Shown here: piece after piece, positions 1-8,088 of the stretch | Position numbering within the stretch: the stretch's first letter is position 1 | Layout of the letters: each line of letters opens with the position of its first letter | Source: Methylobacterium currus | GTDB taxonomy: Bacteria; Pseudomonadota; Alphaproteobacteria; Rhizobiales; Beijerinckiaceae | Direction of reading: 5' to 3' | DNA length: 64,000 bases | NCBI RefSeq assembly: GCF_003058325.1 | Contig: NZ_CP028843.1 | Coordinates: forward strand, 2,514,001 to 2,578,000 | Translations under genes and position numbers: made by a program | Notes under the pieces: generated by a model | Databases searched by the model: none | Told to the model about the DNA's origin: nothing | Seen by the model: the letters and a program-made list of their open reading frames with translations, nothing else

Positions 1-400
1 AGCCAAAGTTCCGTCGTCGGGCGCCCTCGATCAGCCGGGCATCGCGCCGCATCGCCCGGACGAGGGCGGGGTTGGGGTGGAGCGCCGGATCGTTCCAGGC
101 GCTCTGCGAGACGGGGTGGGCCTGGATGTCGAGTCCGTCCTCGATCAGCCGGTCGTAGGAGAGGTCGGCGAGGACGCGCGCCTCGTCGATGATCCGCCAC
201 GCGCCATCGGCCAGGATCACCGCCACGTCGGCATCGCTGTCAGGCCGGGCATCGCCCCGCGCGCGGCTGCCGAACAGATAGAGATCGAGGAGGCGCGCGC
301 CGTAATGCCGGCGCGCATCCGAGGTAAACTGCGCCAGGGCGGCGGCGGTCTCCGCCTCGTCGGCGGCCGCAGCACCTCCTCGATCGTCCTCATGCCGCAT
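1..400 (-). CDS. Nucleotidyltransferase-domain protein, C-terminus cut by window edge
   Basis: Reading leftward from an ATG at 400, an open frame of 133 codons runs off the left edge. Residues around 42-63 carry the MNT/pol-beta nucleotidyltransferase signature: YLFGSRARGD followed by DSDADVAVIL, that is the G-S motif plus the D-x-D metal-binding pair. Proteins of this type transfer a nucleotide to a small molecule or protein; in many genomes they pair with a HEPN protein, but the neighbour that would show this lies outside the window. The start lies 18 bases after the cysS stop, so the two are probably cotranscribed. An earlier ATG at 407 closes after five codons and is not the start. Substrate unknown. 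Confidence 0.75.
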   Translation of the reverse strand, partial: MRHEDDRGGAAAADEAETAAALAQFTSDARRHYGARLLDLYLFGSRARGDARPDSDADVAVILADGAWRIIDEARVLADLSYDRLIEDGLDIQAHPVSQSAWNDPALHPNPALVRAMRRDARLIEGARRRNFG

Positions 401-418
401 TCCTCATGCTGCCCTGGC

Positions 419-1798
419 CTACTGGCCCACCGTCCAGGTCGTCGTCCCGTCCTTGTTGTCCTTCACCGTCACCCCGAGCGCCGTGAGCGCGCCGCGGATC
501 CGGTCGGACTCGGCCCAGTCTTTGCGGGCCCGGGCCTCCTTGCGCTCGGCGATGAGCCGTTCCACCGCCGCGGCGTCGACCCCGGACGCTGCCACGGCCG
601 CCCGGTCGCGCTCGGTCTTGGTTTGCCTCAGCAGGCCGAGCAGGCCGGCGCCGGCCTTGAGAGCCGCCGGGTCGTCGAGGCGGTGCACCTCGCCGAGGGC
701 CGCCGGGGTGTTGAGGTCGTCGAGGAGCGGCTCGAGCACGCTGTCGGGCGCCGGGCCGGGCGCAGCATCGCCGGCGGCGTCGTACCAGCGGTCGAGGGTG
801 CGGCTCGCCTCCTCCAGGCCGCGCAGGGTCCAGTCGATCGGCTGGCGGTAATGGGTGCGCAGCATGGCGAGGCGCACGACCTCGCCGGGCCAGTCCGCCA
901 GCACCTCGCGTAAGGTGACGAAGTTGCCGAGCGACTTCGACATCTTCTCCCCCTCGACCTGCAGGAAGCCGTTGTGGAGCCAGATGTTGGCCATCACCGG
1001 CGTGCCGAAGCAGCAGCGCGACTGCGCCACCTCGTTCTCGTGGTGGGGAAACACCAGGTCGATGCCGCCGGCATGGATGTCGAAGGTCTCGCCGAGATGC
1101 TTCCAGGCCATCGCCGAGCACTCGATGTGCCAGCCCGGCCGCCCCGGGACCGCGATCCCGGCCGGCGAAGGCCAGGACGGCTCAGCAAGCTTCGAGGGCT
1201 TCCAGAGCACGAAATCGAGGGGCGAGCGTTTGTAGGGCGCCACGTCGACCCGGGCGCCGGCTTCCATCTCGTCGAGGGGGCGGCGCGACAGCGCGCCGTA
1301 ATCGGGCATCGAGGGCACGTCGAACAGCACGTGATCCTCGGCGACATAGGCGTGGCCGGCCGTCACCAGCCGGTCGATCAGCGCCGTCATCTCGACGATG
1401 TGGTCGGTCGCCCGCGGCTCGATCATCGCCGGGGCTTTGCCCGGCACGTTCACGGTCTCGGGCATCAGGATGCCGAGGCGGCGGATGTCGTCGTGGAACT
1501 GCGCCAGCGTTCCGTCGGTGAGCTCGCGGATGGTGATGCCGCGCTCGGCCGCCCGCGCGTTGATCTTGTCGTCCACGTCCGTGACGTTGCGGGCATAGGT
1601 GACCGCGTCGGCGCCGTAGACGTGGCGCAGCAGCCGAAACAGCAGGTCGAAGACGATCAGCGGCCGGGCGTTGCCGATATGGGCCGCGTCGTAGACGGTC
1701 GGGCCGCAGGCATACATCCGCACCCGGCCCGAATCGATCGGCCGGAGCGGCTCCTTGGCCCGGGAGAGCGTGTTGTAGAGGCGCAACAGCGAGGCCAT
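419..1798 (-). CDS. cysS: Cysteinyl-tRNA synthetase
   Basis: Class I aminoacyl-tRNA synthetase that charges tRNA-Cys with cysteine in the cytoplasm. The 459-residue protein has the HIGN form of the HIGH signature at 40-43, KMSKS at 284-288, and zinc-ligand candidates C31, C226 and the HHENE stretch at 251-255, all where the family has them. Length matches the usual bacterial enzyme. The ATG at 1798 gives the standard N-terminus with the catalytic domain starting near residue 8. The nucleotidyltransferase follows after 18 bases. No frameshift or missing motif. Confidence 0.97.
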   Translation of the reverse strand: MASLLRLYNTLSRAKEPLRPIDSGRVRMYACGPTVYDAAHIGNARPLIVFDLLFRLLRHVYGADAVTYARNVTDVDDKINARAAERGITIRELTDGTLAQFHDDIRRLGILMPETVNVPGKAPAMIEPRATDHIVEMTALIDRLVTAGHAYVAEDHVLFDVPSMPDYGALSRRPLDEMEAGARVDVAPYKRSPLDFVLWKPSKLAEPSWPSPAGIAVPGRPGWHIECSAMAWKHLGETFDIHAGGIDLVFPHHENEVAQSRCCFGTPVMANIWLHNGFLQVEGEKMSKSLGNFVTLREVLADWPGEVVRLAMLRTHYRQPIDWTLRGLEEASRTLDRWYDAAGDAAPGPAPDSVLEPLLDDLNTPAALGEVHRLDDPAALKAGAGLLGLLRQTKTERDRAAVAASGVDAAAVERLIAERKEARARKDWAESDRIRGALTALGVTVKDNKDGTTTWTVGQ

Positions 1799-2145
1799 GA
1801 AACACCTGCGGGACGGGGTCGGGCCGGGGTGCCGTCTGGCGTTCCGGCCGAGGTTCTAAGTCGTTGCCGGGTCGAGGATCGGACCCGGCCGTGCCGGTCC
1901 CCGGGCGCCGCCGGCGCGGGCGACCGGGCGGCCGCCTGTTGCACGGGTGAGACGCCGCGGAGGGCCGATCCGGGTTAGCCCAATTCCGCGAGCAATTCGA
2001 GACGGCAGCGGCCGTGGGGTGCAAGCCCCGGCCGGACCCTGCGTAATCGGGGCGCTCGCACGATGCGTAGAGAGATTGTTTACCACCCACGCCCAGTGTC
2101 GGGCCGGAGCCGGATGCCGGCGGCTCCGATCAGAAGGTTTGCCCC
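1799..2145. other. Intergenic region between divergent cysS and a secreted-protein gene
   Basis: No supported gene. The region must hold the cysS promoter (leftward) and the promoter of the small secreted protein (rightward). One GC-rich hairpin is visible at about 2010-2033 (GGCC...GGGG paired with CCCCGGCC). I saw no tRNA and no recognisable riboswitch core. Confidence 0.5.
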
Positions 2146-2463
2146 ATGCGTCGCACCCTCGCCGTCCTCAGCGCCCTCGGTGTCCTGGTCTCCGTGGCCG
2201 TCCCGGCGCTGGCCGCATCGCAGACGCCCGGCGTGGAGAAGACCTTCCTGATCCCCTCCAGCGACGGCTACGGCGTCGCCGAGTGCCTGGCCACCGGCGG
2301 CGAGTGCGGCCAGGTGGTGGCGGATGCCTGGTGCGAGTCGCAGGGCTACGCCAAGTCGGCCTCCTACGGCATCGCCGCCCAGGACGAGTATACCGGCGCG
2401 ATCGAGGCGGCCCCGGCCGTGAAGACCTCCGACCGCCCGATCCGGATCACCTGCCGGGATTGA
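2146..2463 (+). CDS. Small secreted cysteine-containing protein of unknown function
   Basis: 105 residues. The N-terminus MRRTLAVLSALGVLVSV followed by PALA is a clear Sec signal peptide with cleavage expected near residue 23, so the mature protein of about 80 residues should be periplasmic or secreted. It has four cysteines (C47, C54, C63, C103), which could form two disulfides, and no domain I recognise. Codon use matches the neighbours and the ATG sits directly at the signal peptide, so I consider the gene real. Function cannot be assigned. Confidence 0.8.
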   Translation: MRRTLAVLSALGVLVSVAVPALAASQTPGVEKTFLIPSSDGYGVAECLATGGECGQVVADAWCESQGYAKSASYGIAAQDEYTGAIEAAPAVKTSDRPIRITCRD

Positions 2464-2500
2464 TGGGAAGGGCTCGAAGCTCCACCATCGCAGAAACAAT

Positions 2501-2552
2501 GTCTGCCTCATCCCACCCATGACCTCATCCTGAGGCCGTGGGTGGGACAGAC
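2501..2552. repeat. Palindromic element, short form of the one at 5148-5280
   Basis: Outer stems GTCTG (2501-2505) with CAGAC (2548-2552) and CCCACCCA (2512-2519) with TGGGTGGG (2539-2546) enclose CCTCATCCTGAGG. The inner motif and the right flank CGTGGGTGGGA recur at the end of the larger element at 5148-5280, so the two appear to be related intergenic palindromes. It follows the 2146 gene by 37 bases and could act as its transcription stop or mRNA 3' end. Confidence 0.65.
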
Positions 2553-2709
2553 GCTAGGATCGGTCGGACTCGGCTTGTACGACATCGCAGGCCGCACTGC
2601 CCGACACATCCGCTTCACCCGAAGGCGCCATCACACGCTGGCGCGCCGCGCGGATCCCGCTATGTCGGATCGTACGGACCGGCGGCCGGGGCAGGCGGGA
2701 GACAGCAGG

Positions 2710-3051
2710 ATGATCCGAAGCGTCATCATCGCCGCGGCCCTGATGCCGACGCTGGCGCTCGCCGCCCCGCGAATCCGCGAACCCGCCCCCGTCGGTCCAG
2801 TCGTATCCGGCCTGCCCGGCTACGATTGCCGAATGTGGACCCCGTTCGATCACGACGTCGTCGGTCCCGCCCCGCGCCCGGGAGCCCGTCCGGTGCGGGC
2901 GGCGAGCGGCTGGGGCCGCACCGCCTACGGCTACGGCACCGGCGGCGCCTCCGCCTCCGGTGCCGTTGCGTTCCCAGTCCATAGCGCGGCCGAGTGCGAC
3001 ATCGGCGAGCTGACCCTCGGCCGCGCCGGGCTCGACATCCTGCCGCGCTAG
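2710..3051 (+). CDS. Small secreted protein of unknown function
   Basis: 113 residues from the ATG at 2710. MIRSVIIAAALMPTLALAAP is a signal peptide, so an exported product is expected. The mature part is rich in Pro, Gly and Ala, with a Gly/Ala/Ser stretch (YGYGTGGASASGA) and two cysteines. The frame is open further upstream to 2542, but that part is Arg/His-rich and overlaps the palindrome, so I prefer the start at the signal peptide. No domain recognised. Confidence 0.65.
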   Translation: MIRSVIIAAALMPTLALAAPRIREPAPVGPVVSGLPGYDCRMWTPFDHDVVGPAPRPGARPVRAASGWGRTAYGYGTGGASASGAVAFPVHSAAECDIGELTLGRAGLDILPR

Positions 3052-3101
3052 AAGCGCGGATGCCGCGCGAAAAGGCCCGGATGCCGGGCTGAAAACCCGG
3101 C

Positions 3102-4103
3102 TCAGGTGCCTGGCTGGCCGTGCACCGCCTTGTAGAAGAAGTCCTTCCACTCCTTCGGCCGGGTCTTCAGCACGCCGGCCTTCGCCAGATGGTCGGCCTG
3201 CAGCATCGTGCCGTAGGGCGTGGTTGAGAACACGACGCCGGGCTGCTTCATCATCGCGACGAGTTCGTCGGGCTCGAACTTCTCCTTGGTGGCACCGAGG
3301 TAAAGCTCGGCCGCCCGCTTCGGGTCGTCGCGGATCAGCGCGTTGGCCTCGTCGATGGCGGCGAGCACCGCGGCGGTGGTCTTCGGGTTCTGCTCCATGA
3401 ACTTGCCGCGGCCGAACACGATGGCGTTGCTCAACGGCCCCCCGACCACGTCGTAGGAATTGACCACGACATGGATCTTGGGGTCCTTCAGCTCGATCTG
3501 CTGGTAGGGCGGCAGCGAGAAGTGGCTGTTGACCTCGCTGGTGCCGCCGAGGAGGGCGCCGACCGCGTCGGGATGGCCGAGCTGCACGGTGATCGCGTCG
3601 AGCTTGTTGCGGCCGGCCTCGCCGAACTGGCGCTCGGCGGCGATCTGGAGCATCACGGCCTGGGCCGAGACCTTCACGGTCGGCACCGCGATCCGGTCCG
3701 TGGCCGAGAAGTCGGCGAGCGTCTTCACCGCCGGGTTGCGGGTGACGAGCATCATCGGCGCGCCGGCCGAGGCCGCCAGCCCCTTCACCTCGCCGCGGGT
3801 GCGGTCCCAGGCGAGCAGCAGGTTGGTGGCGCCGCTGGTGACGAAATCGACGTTGCCGGAGATCAGCGCATCGACCGAGGCGCCGCCGCTGGTCAGAGTG
3901 ACCCAGCTCACCTTCACGTCGCCGAGGCCGGCCGCCGCGACGTGCTTCTCGACCAGGCGCTGCTGCTCGGCCAGCACCATCGGCATGTAGATCAGGCCGG
4001 GCTGGCGGGTGAAGCGGACTTCGCTGGTCTCGGCTTGCGCGGGGGCGGCGGCGAGGCCGAGCACGACGGCCAGCGCGCCGACGGCGCGCCTGAGGAACGG
4101 CAT
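3102..4103 (-). CDS. ABC transporter substrate-binding protein, NMT1/SsuA type
   Basis: 333 residues with a signal peptide (MPFLRRAVGALAVVLGLAAA, cleavage after AQA) followed by a periplasmic binding-protein fold of the NMT1/THI5-like or sulfonate/taurine/nitrate class, as judged from RQPGLIYMPMVLAE, the SGGASVDALISGNVDFV stretch and DFSATDRIAVP. It would capture a small solute (alkanesulfonate, nitrate, pyrimidine precursor or similar) for an ABC importer. No permease or ATPase gene lies beside it, so the partner must be elsewhere and the substrate cannot be inferred from context. Confidence 0.88.
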   Translation of the reverse strand: MPFLRRAVGALAVVLGLAAAPAQAETSEVRFTRQPGLIYMPMVLAEQQRLVEKHVAAAGLGDVKVSWVTLTSGGASVDALISGNVDFVTSGATNLLLAWDRTRGEVKGLAASAGAPMMLVTRNPAVKTLADFSATDRIAVPTVKVSAQAVMLQIAAERQFGEAGRNKLDAITVQLGHPDAVGALLGGTSEVNSHFSLPPYQQIELKDPKIHVVVNSYDVVGGPLSNAIVFGRGKFMEQNPKTTAAVLAAIDEANALIRDDPKRAAELYLGATKEKFEPDELVAMMKQPGVVFSTTPYGTMLQADHLAKAGVLKTRPKEWKDFFYKAVHGQPGT

Positions 4104-4231
4104 GGGCGGATGCTCCCTGGTTCTCAGCTCCTGTCCGGACGCTCAGGTCGAGCGCCCGCCGGAACCGTGTCAGGAGCCAGGGTCCGGAAATGCCCCGGAA
4201 ACGTCAAGCCGCGACGAAGGAAGGGGGGTGC

Positions 4232-4483
4232 TCAGGCCGAGACGGCGGAGCTGGATTCGGTCCGGTGCCGGGCGGCCCGGGCGCGGTTCGCCACCATGCG
4301 GTCGTGCAGGCGAATAATCGTGCGCGAGCCGGTGCTGGTGAAGGCGAAGGGCAGGATGCCGTGCACCAGGCAGGCGAGGCCGCCGGCGATCATGCTGAGG
4401 CCGAAGCCGGTGGCGACGCCCATATGCTCGACATAGGTCTCGCCGACGGAGGCCGGGTGCTCGGAGAAGGAGAGCTTCGACAT
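4232..4483 (-). CDS. DUF6356-family small membrane protein
   Basis: 83 residues. The HPASVGETYVEHMGVATGFG opening, a membrane-compatible segment around residues 23-50 and the FTSTGSRTIIRLHDRMV ending fit the DUF6356 family as I remember it; function unknown. A GAGG ribosome site precedes the ATG at 4483. It is divergent from the Lrp/AsnC gene at 4630 with a 146-base gap, so the regulator may control it; that is an inference from position only. Confidence 0.78.
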   Translation of the reverse strand: MSKLSFSEHPASVGETYVEHMGVATGFGLSMIAGGLACLVHGILPFAFTSTGSRTIIRLHDRMVANRARAARHRTESSSAVSA

Positions 4484-4549
4484 GGGATCCTCGAAGGAAG
4501 TCGGGGTGTCTCGAAAGGCACCCTGAGGATCGCACGGCCCCCGCGAAGC

Positions 4550-4604
4550 CGGATTGCGAATTTTCTTCTCTCTTCCTAGGATCGCGCAAGCCCATTGCGC
4601 AATG
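4550..4604. promoter_or_regulatory. Candidate operator between DUF6356 and Lrp/AsnC genes
   Basis: The only AT-richer stretch of this divergent gap contains the perfect 12-base palindrome CATTGCGCAATG (4593-4604) and a further inverted pair built from the same half-site, ATTGCGAATT upstream and TCGCGCAAG at 4582-4590. Lrp/AsnC proteins commonly bind such palindromes and repress their own gene. The palindrome lies 26 bases before the regulator start. No protein-DNA evidence; position and symmetry only. Confidence 0.4.
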
Positions 4605-4629
4605 TCGCGAGAGACTGGAAGAATTTCGC

Positions 4630-5091
4630 GTGGACGAGTTCGATCGAAAGATCCTGTTGTGCCTCCAGGAGAATGCCGCCGAATCGCTCGAGGCGATCGC
4701 CGCCCAGGTCGGCCTGTCGGCCTCGCCGTGCTGGCGGCGGATCCAGAAGCTGGAGGCGCAGGGCGTGATCCAGCGCCGGGTGGCGCTGCTCGATCCCGAC
4801 CGGATGCGGGTCGGCGTCACGGTGTTCGTCTCGGTGCGCACCAATCGCCACACCGCCGATTGGGCCGAGCGCTTCTGCGCCGCCGTGGTCACGATCCCCG
4901 AAGTGGTCGAGTTCTACCGCATGAGCGGCGAGACCGATTACCTCCTGCGCATCGTCGTGCCCGACATCGCCGCCTACGACCGGGTCTACAAGCGGCTGAT
5001 CCAGTCGGTCGACCTCTACGACGTCAGTTCCGCCTTCGCGATGGAGCGAATCAAGTACACGACGGCACTGCCCGTGACTTACGCCGAATAA
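4630..5091 (+). CDS. Lrp/AsnC-family transcriptional regulator
   Basis: 153 residues beginning with GTG. It has an N-terminal winged helix-turn-helix (MDEFDRKILLCLQENA, then LEAIAAQVGLSASPCWRRI at about 20-40) and a C-terminal RAM/AsnC ligand-binding domain (VVEFYRMSGETDYLLRIVVP). The family senses amino acids or related ligands and works as dimers to octamers. The GTG start reproduces the family's usual N-terminus; GGAAG lies about 10 bases before it. Divergent to DUF6356, with the palindrome at 4593-4604 as a likely autoregulatory site. Confidence 0.93.
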   Translation: MDEFDRKILLCLQENAAESLEAIAAQVGLSASPCWRRIQKLEAQGVIQRRVALLDPDRMRVGVTVFVSVRTNRHTADWAERFCAAVVTIPEVVEFYRMSGETDYLLRIVVPDIAAYDRVYKRLIQSVDLYDVSSAFAMERIKYTTALPVTYAE

Positions 5092-5147
5092 TATTACGAT
5101 GAAATCATTTTAAATTCTCGATGTTTCCATCATCCATCCAGATCTGG

Positions 5148-5280
5148 CCTCATCCTGAGGGGCTGCCGCTTGCCGCGGCCTCAAAGGAGGGCTCCAGTGG
5201 TCGCACAGATTTCTGGAGCCCTCCTTCGAGGTCAGTCGATCTCCGATCGACTGACACCTCGGGATGAGGTCGTGGGTGGG
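5148..5280. repeat. Compound palindromic intergenic element
   Basis: Nested inverted repeats: outer CCTCATCCTGAGG (5148-5160) against CCTCGGGATGAGG (5257-5269, one mismatch); a long hairpin with GGAGGGCTCCAG (5186-5197) pairing with CTGGAGCCCTCC (5213-5224), extended by AA/TT; and an 11-base hairpin GTCAGTCGATC (5231-5241) with GATCGACTGAC (5245-5255). The right flank CGTGGGTGGGA is shared with the element at 2501-2552. It behaves like a REP/MITE-type repeat with no coding capacity and fills most of the gap between the regulator and the MFS gene. Confidence 0.75.
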
Positions 5281-5448
5281 AAGAGATGCTTGTCGTGGCT
5301 GAGCAGATCCGAGAGAAACGCTCGACGCGATTGCGCGGGTCTGATCTGCGCCGGGCGCCGGTTGCTTTCCGGACCGATGGGTTTAGCTGCGCCGCAAGGC
5401 CTCGCCACGCCAAGACATCCCCAAGACATCTCGCCGAGAAGAGCCACC

Positions 5449-6912
5449 ATGACGACCTCCCGGACGACGCGCCGTCCCCTCGTGATCGCCGCCGTCATGG
5501 CCGCCATGGCGATGGTGGCGATCGAGGCGACGATCATCTCCACGGCGATGCCGGGCATCGTCGGCGAGCTCGGCGGGCTGTCGCTCTACGCCTGGGTCTT
5601 CTCCGGCTTCCTCCTCACCCAGACCGCCGCCACGATCGTGTTCGGCAAGCTGGCCGACATCCATGGGCGCAAGCCCGTGCTGCTCACCGGCATCGCGGTG
5701 TTCCTGACCGCCTCGGTGCTCTGCGGCTTCGCCTGGTCGATGCCGGTGATGATCGCCTTCCGGCTGATCCAGGGGATCGGCGCGGGCGCCATCCAGCCCG
5801 TCGCGCTCACCATCGTGGGCGACCTCTATACGGCGCAGGAGCGCGGGCGGATCCAGGGCTTCCTTGCCAGCGTCTGGGCGGTCTCGGCAGTGGTCGGGCC
5901 GGTGGCGGGCGGTTTCATCATCGCGCATGCCTCGTGGTCGTGGATCTTCTGGATCAACCTGCCGGTCGGCGTCGTCGCGAGCGCGCTGTTCATCGCCTTC
6001 CTGCACGAGGGCGAGCGGCGCGAGCGCCGGCCGGTCGACGCGGCCGGCGCCGCCCTGTTCACCCTCACGGTCGCTTCCCTGATGGTGGCGCTGACCGAGG
6101 CCGGCGAGGGGCGCTGGTCGGTCGTCGGCATCGCCGCCGGGCTCGGCCTCGTCGCGGCCGTGCTGCTCGCCGTCCAGGAGCGCCGGGCGCGGGAGCCGGT
6201 GATCGACGCCTCGCTGTGGCGCCGCCGGCCAATCGCCGCCGCCAACGCCACCTCGCTCCTCGCCGGCATGGCGCTCATCGGGCTCACCACCTTCCTGCCG
6301 ATGTACGTGCAGGGCGTGCTCGGGCAGACGCCGATCGTCGCCGGCATGGCGCTCACCGTCATGGTGCTCGGCTGGCCGATGGGCGCGACGCTGGCGGCGC
6401 GCAACCTGCACCGCTTCGGCCTGCGCCGCATCCTGGTCACCGGCGGCCTGCTGCTGCCGCTCGGGGCGCTGGCCTTCGTGACGCTCCAGCCCGGCAGCCC
6501 GCCGGCCCAGGCCGGGGCCGGCTCGCTGATCATGGGCTTCGGCATGGGGCTCCTCAGCAACGCCGCCCTGATGCTGATCCAGGAGATCGTGCCCTGGACC
6601 CAGCGCGGCAGCGCCACCGCCTCGAACATCTTCTCGCGCAACCTCGGCAGCACGCTCGGCGCCACGGTGTTCGGCGCGGTGCTCAATCACGGGCTCGCGG
6701 CGGCGGGCAGCACCGTCACGGCGGACAGCCTGCAGCAGGCGCTGGCGGCGGGCGGCCTGCCGGGCGAGGCCGAGACCGTGCGCCAGGTCTTGCAGCATGC
6801 CCTGCACCAGACCTTCTGGGCGGTGCTGCTGTTCTCCGCGGCGGCCTTCGCCACCGCGCTCCTGGTGCCGCACATCCCCCTCGGGCGCGCCCGCGAGGTG
6901 CCGGCAGAATAA
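5449..6912 (+). CDS. MFS multidrug exporter, DHA2 (14-helix) type
   Basis: 487 residues from the ATG at 5449. The protein is nearly all hydrophobic helices, with motif A after helix 2 (KLADIHGRKPVLLTG), the DHA2-type GIGAGAIQPVALTIVGD region and NLPVGV after helix 6. Length and helix number fit the EmrB/QacA-like DHA2 group, proton-driven exporters of drugs or other organic compounds at the inner membrane. The frame is open upstream to 5170, but that part translates the palindromic element, so I start at 5449 where GAGAAGAG precedes the ATG. No fusion-protein gene is adjacent. Substrate unknown. Confidence 0.92.
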   Translation: MTTSRTTRRPLVIAAVMAAMAMVAIEATIISTAMPGIVGELGGLSLYAWVFSGFLLTQTAATIVFGKLADIHGRKPVLLTGIAVFLTASVLCGFAWSMPVMIAFRLIQGIGAGAIQPVALTIVGDLYTAQERGRIQGFLASVWAVSAVVGPVAGGFIIAHASWSWIFWINLPVGVVASALFIAFLHEGERRERRPVDAAGAALFTLTVASLMVALTEAGEGRWSVVGIAAGLGLVAAVLLAVQERRAREPVIDASLWRRRPIAAANATSLLAGMALIGLTTFLPMYVQGVLGQTPIVAGMALTVMVLGWPMGATLAARNLHRFGLRRILVTGGLLLPLGALAFVTLQPGSPPAQAGAGSLIMGFGMGLLSNAALMLIQEIVPWTQRGSATASNIFSRNLGSTLGATVFGAVLNHGLAAAGSTVTADSLQQALAAGGLPGEAETVRQVLQHALHQTFWAVLLFSAAAFATALLVPHIPLGRAREVPAE

Positions 6913-6918
6913 AATCCC

Positions 6919-7030
6919 AGCGCCTTCGGACGTCCGCGTCCGAAGGCGCTGGCAAGCCCGAATGGGCGCGGGCGCCGATGCGCCGAACGCTGATGCATCG
7001 ACATGGGGATGCATCAGCGCACTGGCATAA
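6919..7030. repeat. Multi-hairpin element, copy A, between convergent genes
   Basis: Hairpin 1: AGCGCCTTCGGACG (6919-6932) pairs perfectly with 6937-6950 around a 4-base loop. Then follows the conserved linker AAGCCCGAATGGGCGC, itself able to form GCCC-GAAT-GGGC, a short GGCGC/GCGCC stem (6971-6984), and hairpin 2, CGCTGATGCATC (6988-6999) with GATGCATCAGCG (7008-7019). The same layout is found at 61288-61400. It separates the 3' ends of the MFS and xerC genes, so a two-way terminator or mRNA 3'-end role is possible. Confidence 0.85.
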
Positions 7031-7037
7031 GACCACG

Positions 7038-8015
7038 TCAGGAGGCGCGGGCCCGCGGATGCGCGGAATCGAACGCGTCGAGCAGGCGGGCGGCATCGAC
7101 CTTGGTGTAGACCTGCGTCGTCGCCAGGGAGGCGTGGCCCAGGAGTTCCTGGATCGCCCGCAGGTCGCCCTGGCGGCCGAGGAGATGGCTGGCGAAGGAG
7201 TGGCGCAGGGCGTGCGGCGTCGCGGTGTCGGGCAGGCCCAGCGCCCCCCGCATCGAGGCGACGGCGAGCTGCACGATGCGCGGCGAGAGCGGCCCGCCCT
7301 TGGCGCCGACGAAGAGCGGACCGTCCGCCGGCAGCCCATACGGGCAGAGCTTCAGATACTCGGCCACTGCGGCCTGGACCGGGCCGATCACCGGCACGCT
7401 GCGGGTCTTCTGGCCCTTGCCGACCACCGTCACGGCATCGACCCCGTCGACGGGCGCGTCGCGCCGCTTGAGGCCGAGCGCCTCCGAGATGCGCAGGCCC
7501 GAGCCGTAGAGCAGCGCCAGCACGGCGGCGTCCCGGGCCAGCACCCATGGCGGGCGCTCCTCGCCGGCCCGGATGTCGGGGCTCGCCATCGCGATCGCGG
7601 CGGCGACGGGGAGCGGGCGGGGCAGGCGCCGCTCGACCTTGGGCGAGCGCACGGCGGCGAGGGCCGCGACGCTGCCATGCCCCTCCCGGTCGAGATGGCG
7701 GGCGAAGGAGCGCAGGCCCGCCAGCCCCCGCATCAGGCTGCGCCCGCCGACGCCCTCCTGGCGCCGCGCCGCCATGAAGCCGCGCAGGTCGCGGGGCTTG
7801 AGCCGGATCAGGGCCGGAATGTCGGGATTCGTCCCCTGCCGGGCCAGGTGGGCGAGGAACTGGCGCAGGTCGCGCTGGTAGGCCTCGACGGTGTTGGGCG
7901 ACAGCCGCCGCTCCGAGGCCAGCCCCGCGAGCCAGGTCATCGCCGCCGCCCGCACGTCGGGCGCGCCGGGCAGCAGCAGGTCGGCAGGTTCGGCGTCCGA
8001 GGTCGAATCGCGCAT
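7038..8015 (-). CDS. xerC: Tyrosine recombinase XerC
   Basis: Site-specific recombinase that, with XerD, resolves chromosome dimers at dif near the terminus during cell division. The 325 residues have the N-terminal SAM-like core-binding domain (about 20-110) and the catalytic domain with the complete set R175, K200, H268, R271, H294 and nucleophile Y303. Length and the LSPNTVEAYQRDL opening fit housekeeping Xer proteins rather than phage integrases, and no phage genes are near. XerC over XerD is my reading of overall similarity. Stop to stop with the MFS gene, separated by the structured element. Confidence 0.88.
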   Translation of the reverse strand: MRDSTSDAEPADLLLPGAPDVRAAAMTWLAGLASERRLSPNTVEAYQRDLRQFLAHLARQGTNPDIPALIRLKPRDLRGFMAARRQEGVGGRSLMRGLAGLRSFARHLDREGHGSVAALAAVRSPKVERRLPRPLPVAAAIAMASPDIRAGEERPPWVLARDAAVLALLYGSGLRISEALGLKRRDAPVDGVDAVTVVGKGQKTRSVPVIGPVQAAVAEYLKLCPYGLPADGPLFVGAKGGPLSPRIVQLAVASMRGALGLPDTATPHALRHSFASHLLGRQGDLRAIQELLGHASLATTQVYTKVDAARLLDAFDSAHPRARAS

Positions 8016-8088
8016 GGGGGGCCGGGCTCCGGTCGGGGGGAGACGAGTAGGCCCCGGACCCGGTTGACGGCGGGTTGACGCGCCCCGG

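Noticed and set aside
1960..2060. Cobalamin or T-box riboswitch between cysS and the secreted-protein gene
   Set aside because: Some hairpins exist but no B12-box-like or T-box sequence was seen.
7038..8015. Phage integrase marking a mobile island
   Set aside because: Sequence and length fit housekeeping XerC, and there are no attachment repeats, tRNA gene or phage genes next to it.
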